Positions 13,772 through 23,527 of a stretch of 64,000 nt of DNA are shown piece by piece (positions within the stretch are counted from its first letter, which is position 1; the number at the start of each line of letters is the position of its first letter). The notes under the pieces were generated by a model. It searched no databases. It had not been told where the DNA came from and saw nothing but the letters and a program-made list of their open reading frames with translations. The translations under genes were made by a program, and so were the position numbers. This DNA comes from Galeruca laticollis. Its lineage: Eukaryota > Arthropoda > Insecta > Coleoptera > Chrysomelidae. Where the stretch lies: positions 172,852,445 to 172,916,444 of the forward strand of contig OY998176.1 in NCBI GenBank assembly GCA_963921935.1, given 5' to 3'.

Positions 13772-14221
13772 ATGTTATCTGAGTACTTAACACCATCCTT
13801 GAAAATTCAATCATTTTAAGAAACTTTAGACATTAATATTTCCTTTAAAACGGAGTACAATGTATCCAAACTCATTAAAAATTACAAATCTAAATCTTCA
13901 AAATTAAACATATCAGGAGTTTATAAATTAAAATGTGGTAATGACAACTGTGGTACAATTAATATCGGTATACCTTTTCGAAATATTAAAACTAGAATTT
14001 CGGAACACAAGGGTAGCTATGATAACTAAAAATTAGATTCTAACTATTCTAATCATTTATTAGAAAACCAACACATTTTCGACCCAAATTTTGAAATTTC
14101 ACATGAAGTCAGTAAAGCCTTCAGTTCAAAGATAGAGATAAACAAAAATAAATATTCAGGTAACTTTCTTAACGACCAAATAGATATCAATCACTCTCCT
14201 TTATTCAACGTGTTTACCTAG
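13772..14221 (+). pseudogene. Penelope-like element GIY-YIG endonuclease fragment (copy A)
   Basis: C-terminal part of a Penelope-like retroelement protein nested inside Pogo-2. The GIY-YIG core reads GVYKLKCGNDNCGTINIGIP with local substitutions (copy B: KLKCGNDNCGTIYIG). It is followed by the catalytic-helix residues FRNIKTRISEHKGSY and the downstream NHLLENQHIFDPNFEI typical of the family. In-frame stops interrupt it near 13805 and after SYDN. The linked CCHH-like Cys pattern (C..D.C) is that of Penelope endonucleases. Its reverse transcriptase is absent, so this is a 5'-truncated copy. Confidence 0.85.
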
Positions 14222-14701
14222 AAGAGAGCTTAGGAATGTTTGTGGTGAATGAAATTTCACGTAATTCCATTCAATACCTTATATTAACATTAGTATAATA
14301 GAATTCTGTATTCATTCACTGTATATATTAAAAAAAATTTAAATTATAACTTCATTCGTTTTGAGAAAGCTACTGTGTTAGTGAAACACGTCAACAAGTT
14401 TAAATTGAACATTAGTTCAAATAAATGAAGTTTCGCACAAATTAAATTGTTTTATTTAATCGTTCAGTAACGATATTTATCAATTAAAATCCTCATCTGT
14501 TCAATTATTAGTATACCTAATTTATTTGTTGCTAACGATTTATTATTAGTTTTTAGCTAGTTCGAACGGTAATTTTGCTTATAAACTATAATAACATTTT
14601 TACGTGGTTGGGGTAAAAAGGTCCAATGTAGACCTTTTGGCTCACATTGAACTTTTCCCCATCATTATTATTTGGTTATTAAAAACTTTTTTTGTTTCAG
14701 T

Positions 14702-16397
14702 ATGCGCAACAAAGAAAGAACAACTGATCGTGGCACTAAATATGTAGAGTTGATGCAGCGTGCAGTAGATTTAGTTTTTAATTAAACCAAATCTTTGATG
14801 TAGGTATGACGTGAAATAAGTAAAACTTCATTCACAAGATTTGTTAAACGAATGAAGAATGATAGTGTTAACTTGATATTTGGTTATGGTACTCCAAGGC
14901 AGGTATTTAATAAGGAAGCCAGTCTAACAGAGTACTTGCTCAAACTTGCGCAAATATTTCACGGCATAGGTTCTAATGAAGTTCGGCACATGGCTTATGA
15001 CTGTGTTAATAAATATGAAATAAGTGTACCGGAAACATAGCATACCAACAAAATGGTCGGTAGAGATTGGATGTCTGCTTTTCTTAAACGAAATACAAGT
15101 CTCTCCATTAGAAAACCAGAAGCAACAAGTCTCAGCAGAGTAACGTAATTTCACAAATTGTATGTGCAATAGTTTTTTACGAGATTAGCAGAAGTTATGG
15201 ACTGATTTGAACTAACAGCTTCTTCCGTATGGTATGCAGATTAAACTGGTGTATCAAATGTCATGAAACCCTCAGAAAAAGTTGCTGCTAAAGGAAAAAG
15301 AAATATTGGTTCAGTAACATCAGGTGAACGTGGAAATAATGTGAGCCTATTAGTAGCGATCTCAGCTACATGTTCATCTTCCCCCGCAAAAAGCTTCAAG
15401 ATCATTTCATTCGAGATGGGCCAAATTATTGCATTGGTGCTGGAAATTCTAGCCATTGGATTACTAATGATGAGTTTCTCATATTTATGCAGAATTTTAT
15501 CAAACACCTTAGACCTAGTAAAGAATCACCTGTTCTCTAGGTTTTGGACAACCATTCTTCACACTTGTCAGTACTAACACTGAATATAGGTAAGGAAAAC
15601 TGAGTGGTTATGCTCTCTTTTTTCTCCACATTGTTCCTACAAATTACAGCCACTTGACGTGTCGGTATGCTGGAAAAACAATAACTATATATGACATCCC
15701 AGTAATCGTCCGCATTTCTTTACTTTCAGCTTTGCCACTGAGTACCGTAATGTGTGGATCCGAAAAAAACTGGAAGATTTCCGTTCAACCAAGATAAATT
15801 AAACTACGTTGATTTTGCACCTAGTTACGTAACGGATCGCCCCATGGAAACTGCCTGAGCCACAGTCATCAACATCATCTACTCCTCTGTCAACAATGTT
15901 GTCGTATCCATACCCTTTAACGTCTTTTGACCCGAATGATGCACATATATCAATAATAGTTTGTCGACGGGGAGTTTTTTCGCCCGAAATCGTGGGACCA
16001 CTACCTACTACCTAATGCGGGACCACGAATGTCAACTAATAATAGAAAACGCCATTTAACCGCTACTTTGACGCATACACCCAAAAAAAATGTAAGTAAA
16101 GAACTAGAAATGGCAAATGAGAAAAAATCTGAATGTGTAAAGAAGAAAAACAAAGAAAATGAGAGAGTTGTGAAAGTGAAAAAAAACATTTTACAAGAGT
16201 CTGACAGTGATTCCAGCTCTGATGATGAATAATTCCGTTTGATTTGCTGCGAAAAGTACAGTGACCGTGTTCCAGGTGAAGGTTGGATTCAAAGCAATCT
16301 TTTCAAAAAATGGGCCCATGAAAAATGTGTTTCTAAAGGAGGTTGCATTCACATTGTTTATAATAATTGTGATTTGGGAAACGATTATTCTGATTAA
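14702..16397 (+). pseudogene. Pogo-2 DDE_1 transposase with PHD-like tail (copy A)
   Basis: Starts at ATG 14702 directly after a splice-acceptor-like TTTGTTTCAG (MRNKERTTDRGTKYVELMQR). Next come a CENP-B-type region (GRDWMSAFLKRNTSLSIRKPE) and the catalytic core. The first Asp site VWYAD is followed by a stop where DET is usual. The second is VLDNHSSHLS and the third is HCSYKLQPLDVSV. The conserved DFAPSYVTDRP lies at about 15820. A Lys-rich segment and an acidic SDSDSSSDDE run precede a PHD-like finger (CCEKYSDRVPGEGWIQSNLF, KKWAHEKC), where two ligand Cys have become Ser and Phe. Stops and frameshifts are numerous, so it is non-functional. Confidence 0.88.
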
Positions 16398-16965
16398 GAT
16401 AAAATAGAGATACCAAAATTGTTATTCAAGTTACCATGTTGTAGTTATAATTGAAGAAAAATCTTATTTTTGTGTTACGTTGAAAAATAGCTTCTGTTTT
16501 TTATAAGATTTTGAAAATCTTGTCAGGCTATGACACGATTCATAAAGTGTTCAATTGCTCTTTTGAGACTGATTAGATATTAAATTGTTATAAGCTCCAC
16601 AAAGTTAGAAATTATTGATAAAAATGTTTCGTTTAACTTTTGTTAATAATTACAGCTCTTTTGATTTTTCATTTTTGAAATAAAAATATATACGAAGAAT
16701 ACATATTTTCTTTATTTTGAATATTATCGCGCAGTTCCAAGCGTCAGCACAGTAGCCAGCGTCATACCCGGTAAAACGGGTACGACAAGGTCTAGAAAAA
16801 GTATTGAAGTACATATTTCTTTTTTGATAATTCAACTGAAAATTGAGTTGAACTTGGCCAAACAACTGTTTGTTTGATAAGTGTTGTATATTTTGATATA
16901 GTAGTCTCAGTTTACATAGTATAATTTGAAATAGTCAAATTGAGCCTTCAAGCCCAGCTCTACCC

Positions 16966-17074
16966 TATAATTGAATCTCCAATTTCCAGTTAAACGATGA
17001 CATGTAGTTATACTCTAATGGAGTAGTCAATGTATTCTTCCTTTCATAATAAATGAAACAATCGATATCAAGTT
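16966..17074. other. Flank of Pogo-2 (copy A)
   Basis: Short AT-rich sequence outside the right TA of Pogo-2. Nothing recognisable. It is repeated with substitutions at 62496-62600. Confidence 0.5.
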
Positions 17075-17393
17075 TCATTGTATCAATTTCAACTTCTGTT
17101 TATATTGACAATCGAGACGTATACGTTTCGAAGTACGACTATTATTTATTTGGGTTATTTTGTTATGACGAAAAATGAAGCAGCAGTCAAGCAGCTCCTG
17201 CTCACGTCTTGCTGAGGGAACGACCAGTGCCCTTGTTGAGCAGTCTTCATTCATTTCTTCGCTCCACTGCGACATTCTTCTGGATAAGTGCCTCGAATCT
17301 TCACAATAAGCGTAGTTCTTGGAACGGTATATTGTTTCGATGCAGCTAAAACAAGGTGTGTCACTTTTGATGGCATCTAAAGCTTGCCTCAAA
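17075..17393 (-). pseudogene. Pipsqueak-HTH remnant of a pogo-like transposase
   Basis: Minus-strand sequence reading LRQALDAIKSDTPCF and then, after a frame change, AASKQYTVPRTTLIVKIRG followed by TYPEECRSGAKK. This is the shape of the HTH_psq domain that begins pogo/Tigger transposases (alanine-rich helix, then YxVPRTTL). No core domain follows. The A/B homology ends inside this remnant at 17261, so copy B has only its downstream half. The family assignment rests on the short HTH signature. Confidence 0.55.
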
Positions 17394-17399
17394 TCATCT

Positions 17400-18790
17400 C
17401 AGCTCTATTTGTAGTTTTTTTTGACGACATCCTGTAAATAAAGCAAAGAATGCAACAATGAATAGTTATTATTGATGAGTATTTCTAAATTTTAGAATAA
17501 CACGGGATATCCGTTTACATAAACTGAACATAATTGAGACAGTTGAAGCACTTAACTCTGTCACTCGTTTCGGAATTTGGATACGACCTCTAAAATGAGC
17601 TTTTCTTTATAAAACAGTATCTACTGAGGTTATTTTATGAGGAAGAAACGGGATAGTATCATATCAACCATATATCACATGCACACAAATCCGACACTCA
17701 GTGTCTGATTTACGGAAAATACAAATTTGCTTGTACCTAATCCCGACACCATAAAAATAATAAAATTCTGTAGTTTTCCTAATAGCAAACCTTGTTAAAA
17801 TGCAAATTTAAAACTTTGATAACCAACTTCTGAGAAGTTCATTTCAATGTGCTCAATTAGTGGTGTCATGTGGTTAAGAATATAACAGCTAAAATCTGAT
17901 TACCTTATTAGAAATACTTTGCAAATGAACACAGCACGTAACTTTCCAGCACCATCAACTTTTCAGGTTATGCATTGACCGTTAAAGTGTCGGTAACATA
18001 GGAAACTATTCATGACTGGAATAATTTATGTTGAATTTTATCAACAGATGTCCTGACGTAGATTTGGGAGTTGTAAATTTCTTATTTTAGCTGAATCAAC
18101 TGAAATATGACTGAATATTTGACAGTGTCTGAATTTGGGTCTTTTACTTAAGTTATTTATTTTAAAATTTTGTAGGCAAATACAATTGGTCCCACGGAAA
18201 CCTACTTTTCAATGTTCTATTATTGAAGTGATACGCAATGACAAGCGAAAAGATGGGAAACATAAAAAAAATGAACTTAATTGACAATATATCCTCTTAA
18301 TTTGAAACAAAGCACTATATTCGTTTCACTATGAGACTAATACGGATATTACACTTTTTAAATTGAATTTACTGTTTCGACCCATACTCTGTGAAATCTT
18401 CTCATAATTTTTTAAAATGGATTTGACTGTTAATAAATAATTCCACAATATATTGAGAAAATGGTAGAAATTATAAAAAAATGACAATTGTATCGATATT
18501 ACTATCATCGTCAGAATGACAGAAATTACCTAATTTTTGATAATTAGTTTTAGCTAGACGAAGTGATCTACCTTGTGATTGGTTAATATACATGAATAGA
18601 AAGAAGCAGAAGATGTGATATTACAAATATTAAAGCTTATATATCATTAGCCCTATGGAGATATCCTGAATCTCTTTTCAATTCAAGATCAGTATAACTG
18701 TGCAATAATATAGAAAACCAGGTAAACTATATCTGCTGATCTTTACAATTATCACTTAGGAACAGTTTGAAAGTGGGGAACTTCCTAGAT
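17400..18790. other. Unassigned AT-rich sequence
   Basis: No gene found. A 46-bp stretch at about 18350-18405 (CTGTTTCGACCCATACTCTG and following) resembles the flank of the Pogo-1 hairpin at about 9180-9230 and may be a shared repeat. Confidence 0.5.
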
Positions 18791-18799
18791 TGAGGGGGG

Positions 18800-19085
18800 T
18801 CCTAAGAACAATTAAAAGAGAACGCGAATTGCTGGAAACCATCTAGCGCAAAAAACAGCATATCTAGGCCACATAATACGAATTGAAAGATACCAATTCC
18901 TACAATTAGTAATCAAAGGAAATATTGAGGGGGGAGAGGAGTCGGCAGGAAGAATGTGTCATGGCTCCGAAACGTGAGACAATGGACAGTGCTGAGTACA
19001 GTAGGAGACCTATTCATCACCATTAGAAATAAAGGAGAGTGGGTACATGTGATCGCAAACATCCATTAATGGATAACCAGTGGAA
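18800..19085 (+). pseudogene. RTE-type non-LTR element, RT C-terminal tail
   Basis: The plus strand reads RIAGNHLAQKTAYLGHIIRI, then LQLVIKGNIEGG and, after a frame change, VSWLRNVRQWTVLSTVGDLF with VHVIANIH before a stop. This is the conserved tail of RTE-group polymerases (TAYLGHIMR, then WLRNIRxWTG, then VIANIH). The typical short GGAAGAAGAAGAAG sequence follows the stop at about 19081-19094. Only the 3' tail is present, as is usual for 5'-truncated insertions. Confidence 0.75.
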
Positions 19086-19189
19086 GAAGAAGAAGATTTC
19101 TAACTCTTCAATGAAATCCAGTTCTTGTTCTATATTACAAATATGTAGTACTTCTAGTTATGCGTTAGGTGTCAAGTAGATATTTTGCG

Positions 19190-19680
19190 TAGTGGGATTT
19201 ATGGATATTTCACTCTGTATGCTCGTAAGTGTTCACTGTATCTAATTTCGAAATGTCTTAGGGTTTCATCCAAATAGACAGCATTACATTCTGGACACTT
19301 GAGTTTATATATACCAGACTTCTTTAATGGCGATATTATTGTTTTTACATTTAACAATATTGTACTCACATCAATTTCTGTTTCAAAAGAAATTGTTGTA
19401 TTTCTTGCTAAAGATATTATCTTTGAAATATTAATAGAAACATTACCAACATATTAACTTTTTACTCTTTTTTATTAAGTAATTTATTTATTGTGTGTAA
19501 TAGATAACCGTTGTATTTTGCTATTTGTTTAATTGTCTTAATTTCTCTATCAAAATTATATTTGTTCACAGGAACGGAGAATACTCTATTTATCATTGAA
19601 TTATATGCTAAATGCTGTATCAATTTTCTTTTCTTGTTAAATTTCAGTATTTCATTCATTTTTACAAAATTGCTTCTATA
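19190..19680 (-). pseudogene. Penelope-like element, RT thumb and GIY-YIG fragment
   Basis: The minus strand carries the end of a Penelope reverse transcriptase (FSVPVNKYNFDREIKTIKQI and NGYLLHTINKLLNKK), then, after stops, a GIY-YIG nuclease segment: GIYKLKCPECNAVYLDETLR and FEIRYSEHLRAYR. Order and spacing fit the family. It differs strongly from the Penelope fragment in Pogo-2, so it is a separate lineage. The upstream end meets the TA tract next to the mariner-like element. Confidence 0.85.
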
Positions 19681-19706
19681 ATTTCATTGGTTAATTTCAA
19701 AAAATA

Positions 19707-19710
<4 letters not shown>

Positions 19711-19747
<37 letters not shown>
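19711..19747. repeat. (TA)n tract left of mariner-like element
   Basis: TA repeat of about 37 bp directly abutting the left terminal inverted repeat. A second tract lies at 21167-21228, so the element is embedded in TA repeats. Confidence 0.95.
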
Positions 19748-19752
<5 letters not shown>

Positions 19753-21162
19753 GTCTCAAAATTGACGCCCATTCTTTCAGAATATGAATCGGGGGACTAA
19801 AACAAATTAAAACGTAAGAATAAAAAAATTGCTTTATGTCCATGGTTACAGAGTTATTGACAAAAAACAAAGATCTAACATTCAATGTTTACACTTCATT
19901 AAAAACGAAGTCAGCTAAAAACAAATGAGTAGCATAGGTTGCTGTGGTAATGTTAAATGTTAATTATTAGTACTGTCAACTTTTGTCATAAGTATATGTC
20001 ATATTTCATACGGTTATTTGTTTTAAAAATGGAATGCTATTATTCCAATCGAGAATATGTTGATATGTTAAAAGTATTAGGTGCGCATAATGATAATGCC
20101 AGTGCTGCAGCTAGAGCATATACTGTAAAATTTCCAAATCGACGGCACCCTAATGCAAAAACTATAGGACGGGTTGAACAAAGTTTACTGGAAACCCAGA
20201 AACCCAGATTAAATAAGGGAGGACGCCATTCTACGCTCAACGTCGTCCAAGAAGAGCAAATTCTTGATTTTGTTGAAGCGGAACCAAATACAAGTCTTCG
20301 AGCTACATCGAGACAAACGCATTTCCAAAAACATACCATTCACAGATTATTAAGAAGGAATGGCTTAGATCCATTTAAGCCTCAAAAAAAAGTTCAAGTT
20401 TTACATGAAGGAGATAGGGAGCTTCGGATTAATTTTTGTCGATGGTTATTGGATAACGTAAACAATGATCAACATTGTATAGAAAATATTATGTTTACTG
20501 ATGAGTGTACATTCACCCAGACAGGGATTATAAATACTCATAATTTGTACGAGTGGAGAGATGAAAACCCTTATTTAATACGTAAAAGATGTCACCAAAG
20601 ACGATGGTCAGTAAACATTTGGGCTGGATTATTAAATAATAATGTAATCTGCCCAAATATGTTACCTAACCGACTTAATTCAGCATCGTATTTTCATTTT
20701 TTGAACGACAATTTACCACTGCCAGAGGAAGAGGTGGACCCGTACTATGGCCTCCTAGATTTCCAGATGTAAATCCATTAGATTTTTTCTTCTAGGGATT
20801 CTTGAAAGAAAAAAATTACTTTGAACCTGTTGAGAGTGCGGAAGATGTAGTAGCTCGTATTCACGCTGATGTGACATTTATAGACGAAAACATGCTACAG
20901 AGGGTTCGTGATTCAATGATAAATCGTGCAAATATTTGCATTGAAGTAGGAGGCGATTTGTTTGAACACCTTTTATAAATTAATTTCTTGTTTTGTAACA
21001 AATATTCGTTTTTAATAAAGTGTAAACATCGAATGTTAGATCTTTGTTTTTTGTCAATAACTCTGTAACCATGGACATAACGCAATTTTTTTATTCTTAC
21101 GTTTTATGTCGTGTTAGCCCCCCGATTCATATTCTGAAAGGACGGGCGTCAATTTTGAGACA

Positions 21163-21166
<4 letters not shown>
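19748..21166 (+). mobile_element. Mariner/Tc1-like element with 162-bp terminal inverted repeats
   Basis: The arms 19748-19909 and 21005-21166 are inverted copies with few mismatches, starting AGGGTGTCTCAAAATTGACG on the left and AGAGTGTCTCAAAATTGACG on the right (reverse complement). The element is 1.42 kb and sits between TA tracts, consistent with a TA target site. The interior has one plus-strand transposase that has lost an internal segment. Confidence 0.92.
20029..20978 (+). pseudogene. Mariner-like transposase, internal deletion
   Basis: The start is chosen at ATG 20029 (MECYYSNREYVDML), because the in-frame ATG at 19957 lies in the leader. The N-terminal DUF4817-type HTH reads SNREYVDMLKVLGAHNDNAS followed by KFPNRRHPNAKTI. 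The first catalytic Asp is in MFTDECTFTQTG near 20500. The sequence then runs through WSVNIWAGLLNNNVICPNML and NDNLPLPE, where the frame breaks. It resumes in another frame as GRGGPVLWPPRFPDVNPLDF, a TAG stop where Trp is expected, then GFLKEK and MINRANICIEVGGDLFEHLL. The segment with the second Asp (usually QQDGAPPH-like) is missing, so the element is not autonomous. Confidence 0.9.

Positions 21167-21228
<62 letters not shown>
21167..21228. repeat. (TA)n tract right of mariner-like element
   Basis: TA repeat of about 62 bp adjoining the right terminal inverted repeat. Confidence 0.95.
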
Positions 21229-21231
<3 letters not shown>

Positions 21232-21620
21232 CGTATAAATAAAGATAGAAACACTGGTATAAACAGATTAGTTGGAAACTGATTAGAAATTAAAACATTA
21301 GACTATATTTTGTTAGAATCAAAAATATGAGACATTAAAAGTGCTCATATTAACTAAATAAAGTAATGCAACTTATGTATATAATTAATAATTTGAGAAG
21401 AATCACATAGAATTAACAAAAGAAACATTACCTTGATCATATAACAAAAGCCATAGAGTAAATATCGTCCATCGTATTAAATACCTCATGTCAGAAATAA
21501 TGATGAACATATAATCTAGAAAAGAAACATGAATTAATAAATATTCGAAATAAAAAAGGATATTGTTCAATATTGTAACACATTGTTTACTAAAAAAATA
21601 TGGGTTAGAATATTTAACGA
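21229..21620. other. Unassigned AT-rich sequence
   Basis: No gene, terminal repeat or recognised motif. Confidence 0.5.
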
Positions 21621-23352
21621 TGTAATACCCATACGCTTAGCGACATACGCTAGCGACACACGCTAGCGACAAAATATAGATGTCAATATGTATCAGCGAC
21701 AAACGTTGAAAGTAGAGTAATTCCATAGATGACATGAATAGGAATTAATTAATGTATTTAATCCAATATATTGAACATTAAGAATTAGATTAAGGAATAT
21801 TAATAAATGTTTTAAAAGAATTTATGTTGATGACTAAACACAATTGATAATTATAATAAGAAATTAAACTGAACATTGATATTAAAGACTATTGTATATC
21901 GCTTGAGAAAAACTATTCGTCACATACTAACAAGATGAACTTCAATATTGAATAAACAATTTTAGTGAGATTAATTTTTGTATGTAGGTAAAGATATTAG
22001 AATGTTAAGTGAAATCATAATTTTGAGTGCGTTAGAAAAGAAAAACGGTGATTGGTTTATGTGACATGACAGAAGGAACTTTCAAAAAACAACAAGTGTA
22101 ACAAACATTTTTATGGAGATAGTGAGCTGAATTTAAACAAAAGACTAGTTGTTGATTGTTGAAAAAAGTTGAAGAAAAAGGGTCGGTGGCTTGGCTTCGT
22201 TTCTGGAAGGTTGGGTTTTGGAAGTGCTCCAGAAATTTTAAGAAATTATCCTCAAAATGAGGATAAAAACATAACAAACCATTGATAAACATTCACATGT
22301 ACTTACCCAATGATTGTAGCTGATTTTCCAGAGTGAAAATCATAATTTCACATAACTATTCAACTTTAAAACTTCGGAAGCTGTTTTTCCCGAATCCCGA
22401 GAGGCAGATCCTGGTTCCTGAACACAAGGTCAGTGTATTGTTGTACAAAAAGAGTTATATAAAACTCAATAACTTCAATCAAATGTTTTCTTTAAAATCT
22501 CATGAGTAAAATAGACTTTTAAATAATGATCGATCTGAAAAAGAATTCAAATTAGAGACTCAATATAGCTATATTCTTAAATAATTTCTCAATGATTAAT
22601 GGCCAATTTAAATAAATAAAATTTAATACTTACGCATTTTTCAAATAAGAAGCTTAAGAAAGATGCATCCAATTCTTTTATGTAATATTTAGACTCTAAG
22701 TATATAAATTTCATAACTATTTCTTGTACCATATTATTTGTGTTTCTGTATGTATAAATTTCCAACATAAATTCTTTTAACTTGTATATAATTTGAAGTA
22801 CGTTCTATCACACAGCATATAAGCTCGCTGTGAAACTGAACAGACCGACGCGTATAGCAAATGTTTACTCTAGCGCATCGTCACCTCATATTTTCAAGCA
22901 TGCGTACAGAACGCCACACGAAAGAATAAATCAATAATTTCATTTGACCCATACATGGGTGGCGCATGAAATTTTTATAAATAAAATTAAATATTGTTTC
23001 CAAGTAAAATGTTTCTTTATTTATTTATCAACTGAATTTATTCACAACCTTAAGAACCCAAATAACAAAAGGAATCTCATGCTCTACACATACATTAATT
23101 TCAAATGTTCAATCAATTATATTGTTATAACACTCAATTAATTATATATTATTATAATAAAGTCATGAACGGCATCCAAAACATGGGCAATTAGACAATT
23201 AATATCCAGTTATATCAATAAAAATTTAGGATTCAAATCATAGATAAAAACATATATGTTATAGACAAATTTATTCCAGTAAAACTTATATTTATTCACT
23301 AACAAAACAAAAACCTTAATAAAATATATACGTAATAAATATACGTAATAAA
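21621..23352 (+). repeat. Candidate 5' LTR
   Basis: Starts TGTAATACCCATACGC, a common style of Gypsy LTR start, and ends directly before the primer-binding site. At about 1.73 kb it is long for an insect Gypsy LTR. Just inside is a 13-14-bp tandem motif, ACGCTTAGCGACAT / ACGCTAGCGACAC / ACGCTAGCGACAA, at 21633-21671. With no 3' LTR to compare, the left edge is an inference. Confidence 0.4.
22818..22823 (+). promoter_or_regulatory. Possible TATA box in the candidate LTR
   Basis: TATAAG in the context CACAGCATATAAGCTCGCTG, about 530 bp upstream of the primer-binding site. The surrounding 100 bp are less AT-rich than the rest of the LTR, as expected of a promoter segment. No experimental or comparative support. 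Confidence 0.3.
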
Positions 23353-23370
23353 TGGCGCCCAACGTGGGGC
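23353..23370 (+). other. Primer-binding site, tRNA-Lys type
   Basis: TGGCGCCCAACGTGGGGC is complementary to the 3' 18 nt of an insect-type tRNA-Lys (CUU anticodon; acceptor end ...CCCCACGUUGGGCGCCA). It marks the 3' boundary of the 5' LTR and sets plus-strand orientation. Confidence 0.85.
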
Positions 23371-23527
23371 GTTGAATAAAGTCAGTAAATAATTAATTGT
23401 TCATAAAATAAAAATAAATTTGACCAATTTTTGTGACGATCTAACTTTAAAATCAGTAATAATTTCGGGGAAAATTTGTTTGGAGTTTTGTACTGTTTTG
23501 TCTATTATAAATAAAAAATTCTGAACA

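Larger units (their letters stand above)
13446..16965 (+). mobile_element. Pogo/Tigger-like DNA transposon 'Pogo-2' (copy A)
   Basis: The left end is GGGTGGAGCGGGGCTTATAG and the right end is the inverted partner AGCCCAGCTCTACCC ending at 16965. TA lies on both sides (13444-13445 and 16966-16967). In copy B the right end is AGCCCCGCTCTACCC, a better match to the left end. The element is 3.5 kb, longer than its transposase needs, because it holds a Penelope-like fragment at 13772-14221 and a long 5' region. The interior carries a plus-strand DDE_1 transposase pseudogene distinct from that of Pogo-1. Confidence 0.85.

Noticed and set aside
14340..14420. Possible hammerhead ribozyme downstream of the Penelope fragment
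   Set aside because: Penelope elements can carry hammerhead motifs, and GTGAAACACGTC resembles the 3' strand of the core, but no CUGANGA partner with the right spacing is present.
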